From Flavobacteriales bacterium UBA2426 (GTDB lineage: Bacteria > Bacteroidota > Bacteroidia > Flavobacteriales_F > PHOS-HE28): 6,320 bases of DNA. The translations under genes and the position numbers were made by a program. The stretch lies in NCBI GenBank assembly GCA_002342985.1, contig DDRC01000023.1, forward strand, positions 1,532 to 7,851, given 5' to 3'. Below the pieces are notes generated by a model. The model worked only from the letters and a program-made list of their open reading frames with translations. It made no database searches and had not been told where the DNA came from. Positions 4,505-6,320 of this stretch are shown piece by piece (position 1 is the first letter of the stretch; each line of letters begins with the position of its first letter).

Positions 4505-6292
4505 ATGGCGATCCGCATGACCATCGGACGCAAGATCGGGCTGGGCTTCGGCCTGTTCATCTTCTTCGCGCTGGTGGTGGTGCTGCTCACCAACCGCACG
4601 CTTGAGCGCAGCCGGGAGATCAACGAGGAGATCAACGAGGTGTACTCGCCCTCGGTGGATGCGCTGGTGGAGCTGCGCAACCTCACCGTGAGCTCGCACA
4701 TGCTCATCAAGCATTGGGCGCTCCTGGAGAGCCGCACGGATGCGCCGGAGAAGACGGCGCTGGTGGAGATCACGACCCAGCGGCTTCCCGCCGTCCTGGA
4801 CCGCATCGACACGCTCATGGGCCGGTGGAAGCCCGATGAGGTGGCCATCATGAGCGGCGTTTCCATACGGCTCGAGGAGCTCTTCCGTCTCCACGACCAG
4901 GTGAAGGAGATGCTGCCCAACCTGGAGAGCTATCGCGACCCGTTCGTGCACATGCAGCGCACCGAGCTGGCCGAGGAGGGCGGACCCATCGATGTGCAGA
5001 CGGGCAAGGTGCTCGGCGAGCTGGACCGGCTGCTGGAGCTCCAGGAGACCAAGCGCGTGCAGCTGGGCGGCGGCATGATCAAGAGCTTCGACTCACTGAA
5101 GTTCTTCGTGCTGTACATGGGCCTGGGGCTCGTGGTCATCGGCATCATCGTGGCGTTCCTGATCATCCGCGACATCGTGGGCCCGCTGCTGAGGCTGCGC
5201 AATGTGCTGCTGAGCCTGGGAAGGGGCGTTTTCCCGCGCACCCGCGTGCGCACCACCAACGACGAGGTCGGTGACATGGGCAAAGCGCTCACCTCGCTCG
5301 TGGAAGGCCTGCGCAGGACCACCGAGTTCTCGCATGCGGTGGCGGCCGGCGACTTCACGGCCGACTACCAGCCCTTGAGCGAGGAGGATGTCCTGGGCCA
5401 CGCCCTGCTGAAGATGCGCGATGAGCTCGGTCAGCGCGAAAGGGTGCTGGAGCTGAAGGTGGCCGAGCGCACCGAGGAGGTCGTGCGGCAGAAGGAGGAG
5501 GTGGAGCGCCAGAGCCGGAAGGTGGTGGAACTCTACAAGAACGTTACCGATAGCATCCGTTACGCCAAGCGGTTGCAGGACTCCATTCTGCCGCCCGAGC
5601 GGCGCATCAAGGAGCTCCTTCCCGAGGCCTTCGTCTACTTCCGCCCGAAGGACATCGTCAGCGGCGATTTCTATTGGATGGAGCAGGTCGGCGACCGGGT
5701 GCTCTTCGCGGCCGTGGACTGCACGGGCCATGGTGTGCCGGGCGCCTTCATGAGCCTCATCGGTCATAACGGACTGAACCAGGCGGCGAAGGAGCGCGGG
5801 CTATCACGACCCGGAGAGGTCCTGAAGGAGCTCAATCGGATCGCCTACGAAGCGCTCCACAAGGACCGGGAGCAGCACCTGGTGCGCGATGGGATGGACA
5901 TGGCGCTCTGCAGCTACGACCCCGGCTCGGGCATCCTGGAGTTCGCAGGGGCGAACAGCCCGCTCTACATCGTGCGCGGAGGCGAGGTCCTCGTCTTCAC
6001 CCCCACCAAGAGCGCCATCGGCAGCCTCGACCTCAACGGACAGGCATTCGCCGAGCACCGGATCGAGCTGAAGCCGGATGACATGGTCTACATCTTCTCC
6101 GATGGGTACGCCGATCAATTCGGGGGGCCGAAGGGCAAGAAGTTCCTGTACCGCCGGTTCCGCGAGCTGCTGGTGGAGATCAGCGCTCAACCGGCCGAGC
6201 GCCAGCGCAGGCAGCTGCACGACGCCTTCAATGCCTGGAGGGGCGCCCACGAGCAGGTGGACGACATCCTGGTGATCGGCATGCGGGCGTAA
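4505..6292 (+). CDS. Membrane sensor with HAMP and SpoIIE/PP2C-type serine phosphatase domain
   Basis: This 595-residue sensor probably converts an envelope signal into cytoplasmic protein-phosphoserine/threonine dephosphorylation. In order it has: TM1 (~12-29); a ~170-residue extracytoplasmic, mostly helical region (30-198) like four-helix-bundle chemoreceptor sensors; TM2 (~200-221); a HAMP domain (222-272, with Pro226 and DEVG at 253-256); a second HAMP-like stretch, AAGDFTADYQPLSEEDVLGHALLKM (280-304); a coiled coil (~306-346); the linker DSIRYAKRLQDSILP (349-363); and a SpoIIE/PP2C domain (~374-594). Metal-binding motifs are intact: SGDFYW (Asp388), DCTGHGVPGAFMS (Asp405), DGMDMAL (Asp462/465), SDGYADQFGG (Asp533) and DDILVIG (Asp586/587). 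It starts 6 bases after the TPR gene, so co-transcription is likely. The target, possibly an anti-sigma antagonist, is not in the window. A Met at 4517 is a less likely start. Confidence 0.93.
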   Translation: MAIRMTIGRKIGLGFGLFIFFALVVVLLTNRTLERSREINEEINEVYSPSVDALVELRNLTVSSHMLIKHWALLESRTDAPEKTALVEITTQRLPAVLDRIDTLMGRWKPDEVAIMSGVSIRLEELFRLHDQVKEMLPNLESYRDPFVHMQRTELAEEGGPIDVQTGKVLGELDRLLELQETKRVQLGGGMIKSFDSLKFFVLYMGLGLVVIGIIVAFLIIRDIVGPLLRLRNVLLSLGRGVFPRTRVRTTNDEVGDMGKALTSLVEGLRRTTEFSHAVAAGDFTADYQPLSEEDVLGHALLKMRDELGQRERVLELKVAERTEEVVRQKEEVERQSRKVVELYKNVTDSIRYAKRLQDSILPPERRIKELLPEAFVYFRPKDIVSGDFYWMEQVGDRVLFAAVDCTGHGVPGAFMSLIGHNGLNQAAKERGLSRPGEVLKELNRIAYEALHKDREQHLVRDGMDMALCSYDPGSGILEFAGANSPLYIVRGGEVLVFTPTKSAIGSLDLNGQAFAEHRIELKPDDMVYIFSDGYADQFGGPKGKKFLYRRFRELLVEISAQPAERQRRQLHDAFNAWRGAHEQVDDILVIGMRA

Positions 6293-6320
6293 GCCCCCCC
6301 GCTATTGGAATGTCCAGCCC
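6293..6320. other. Short 3' flank with no recognisable feature
   Basis: These 28 bases after the phosphatase stop begin with a C-rich run (gccccccc) and contain no visible hairpin, T-tract or start of a gene. A terminator for the three-gene unit, if present, would lie beyond the window. Confidence 0.5.

Noticed and set aside
4397..4951. A 184-codon minus-strand open frame at the TPR/phosphatase junction
   Set aside because: It is His/Gln/Leu-rich shadow translation typical of the reverse frame of GC-rich genes, with no independent support.

Overview
The window reads as an ordinary chromosomal segment of a GC-rich member of the Bacteroidota, most likely a Flavobacteriales-type environmental bacterium. 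Three things suggest this: most starts lack a Shine-Dalgarno sequence, several genes are preceded by TAnnTTTG-like -7 elements, and the gene families are typical of the phylum (YfiR/DUF4154, a TPR exoprotein, and a two-TM HAMP-SpoIIE phosphatase with a 'SIRYAKRLQDSILP' linker). The lineage is an inference from style and content; there is no rRNA or other phylogenetic marker beyond L25 and Pth. No mobile element, CRISPR array, tRNA or rRNA was seen.

Layout. Positions 1-282 hold the 3' end of the ribosomal protein L25/CTC gene (rplY), ending in an Ala/Pro/Lys-rich tail built from a 12-bp tandem repeat. A strong intrinsic terminator follows (307-339). Only 9 nt after its T-tract comes pth (349-912), peptidyl-tRNA hydrolase, giving the widely conserved rplY-pth pair. 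A ferritin gene (964-1485) has every ferroxidase ligand and its own putative promoter. A 17-bp perfect hairpin (1504-1540) separates it from a convergent minus-strand gene (3028-1538) for a secreted M28 metallopeptidase resembling carboxypeptidase Q. The hairpin contains the peptidase stop codon.

Divergent from the peptidase, with only 28 bp between start codons, is a tight plus-strand three-gene unit (3057-6292). It encodes a periplasmic YfiR-like protein, a secreted TPR protein (4-bp ATGA overlap) and a membrane sensor (6-bp gap). The sensor has a probable periplasmic helical bundle, a HAMP domain, a second HAMP-like segment, a coiled coil and a PP2C/SpoIIE phosphatase.

How the genes may work together. 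The first half is housekeeping: ribosome assembly, peptidyl-tRNA recycling and iron storage. The last three genes look like one envelope-to-cytoplasm signalling unit. In the characterised YfiBNR system, periplasmic YfiR represses a membrane HAMP-GGDEF cyclase. Here the membrane partner has the analogous two-TM/HAMP layout but ends in a SpoIIE phosphatase, and the outer-membrane YfiB slot may be taken by the TPR protein. This is the most interesting hypothesis in the window, but it is inferred from gene order and domain layout only.
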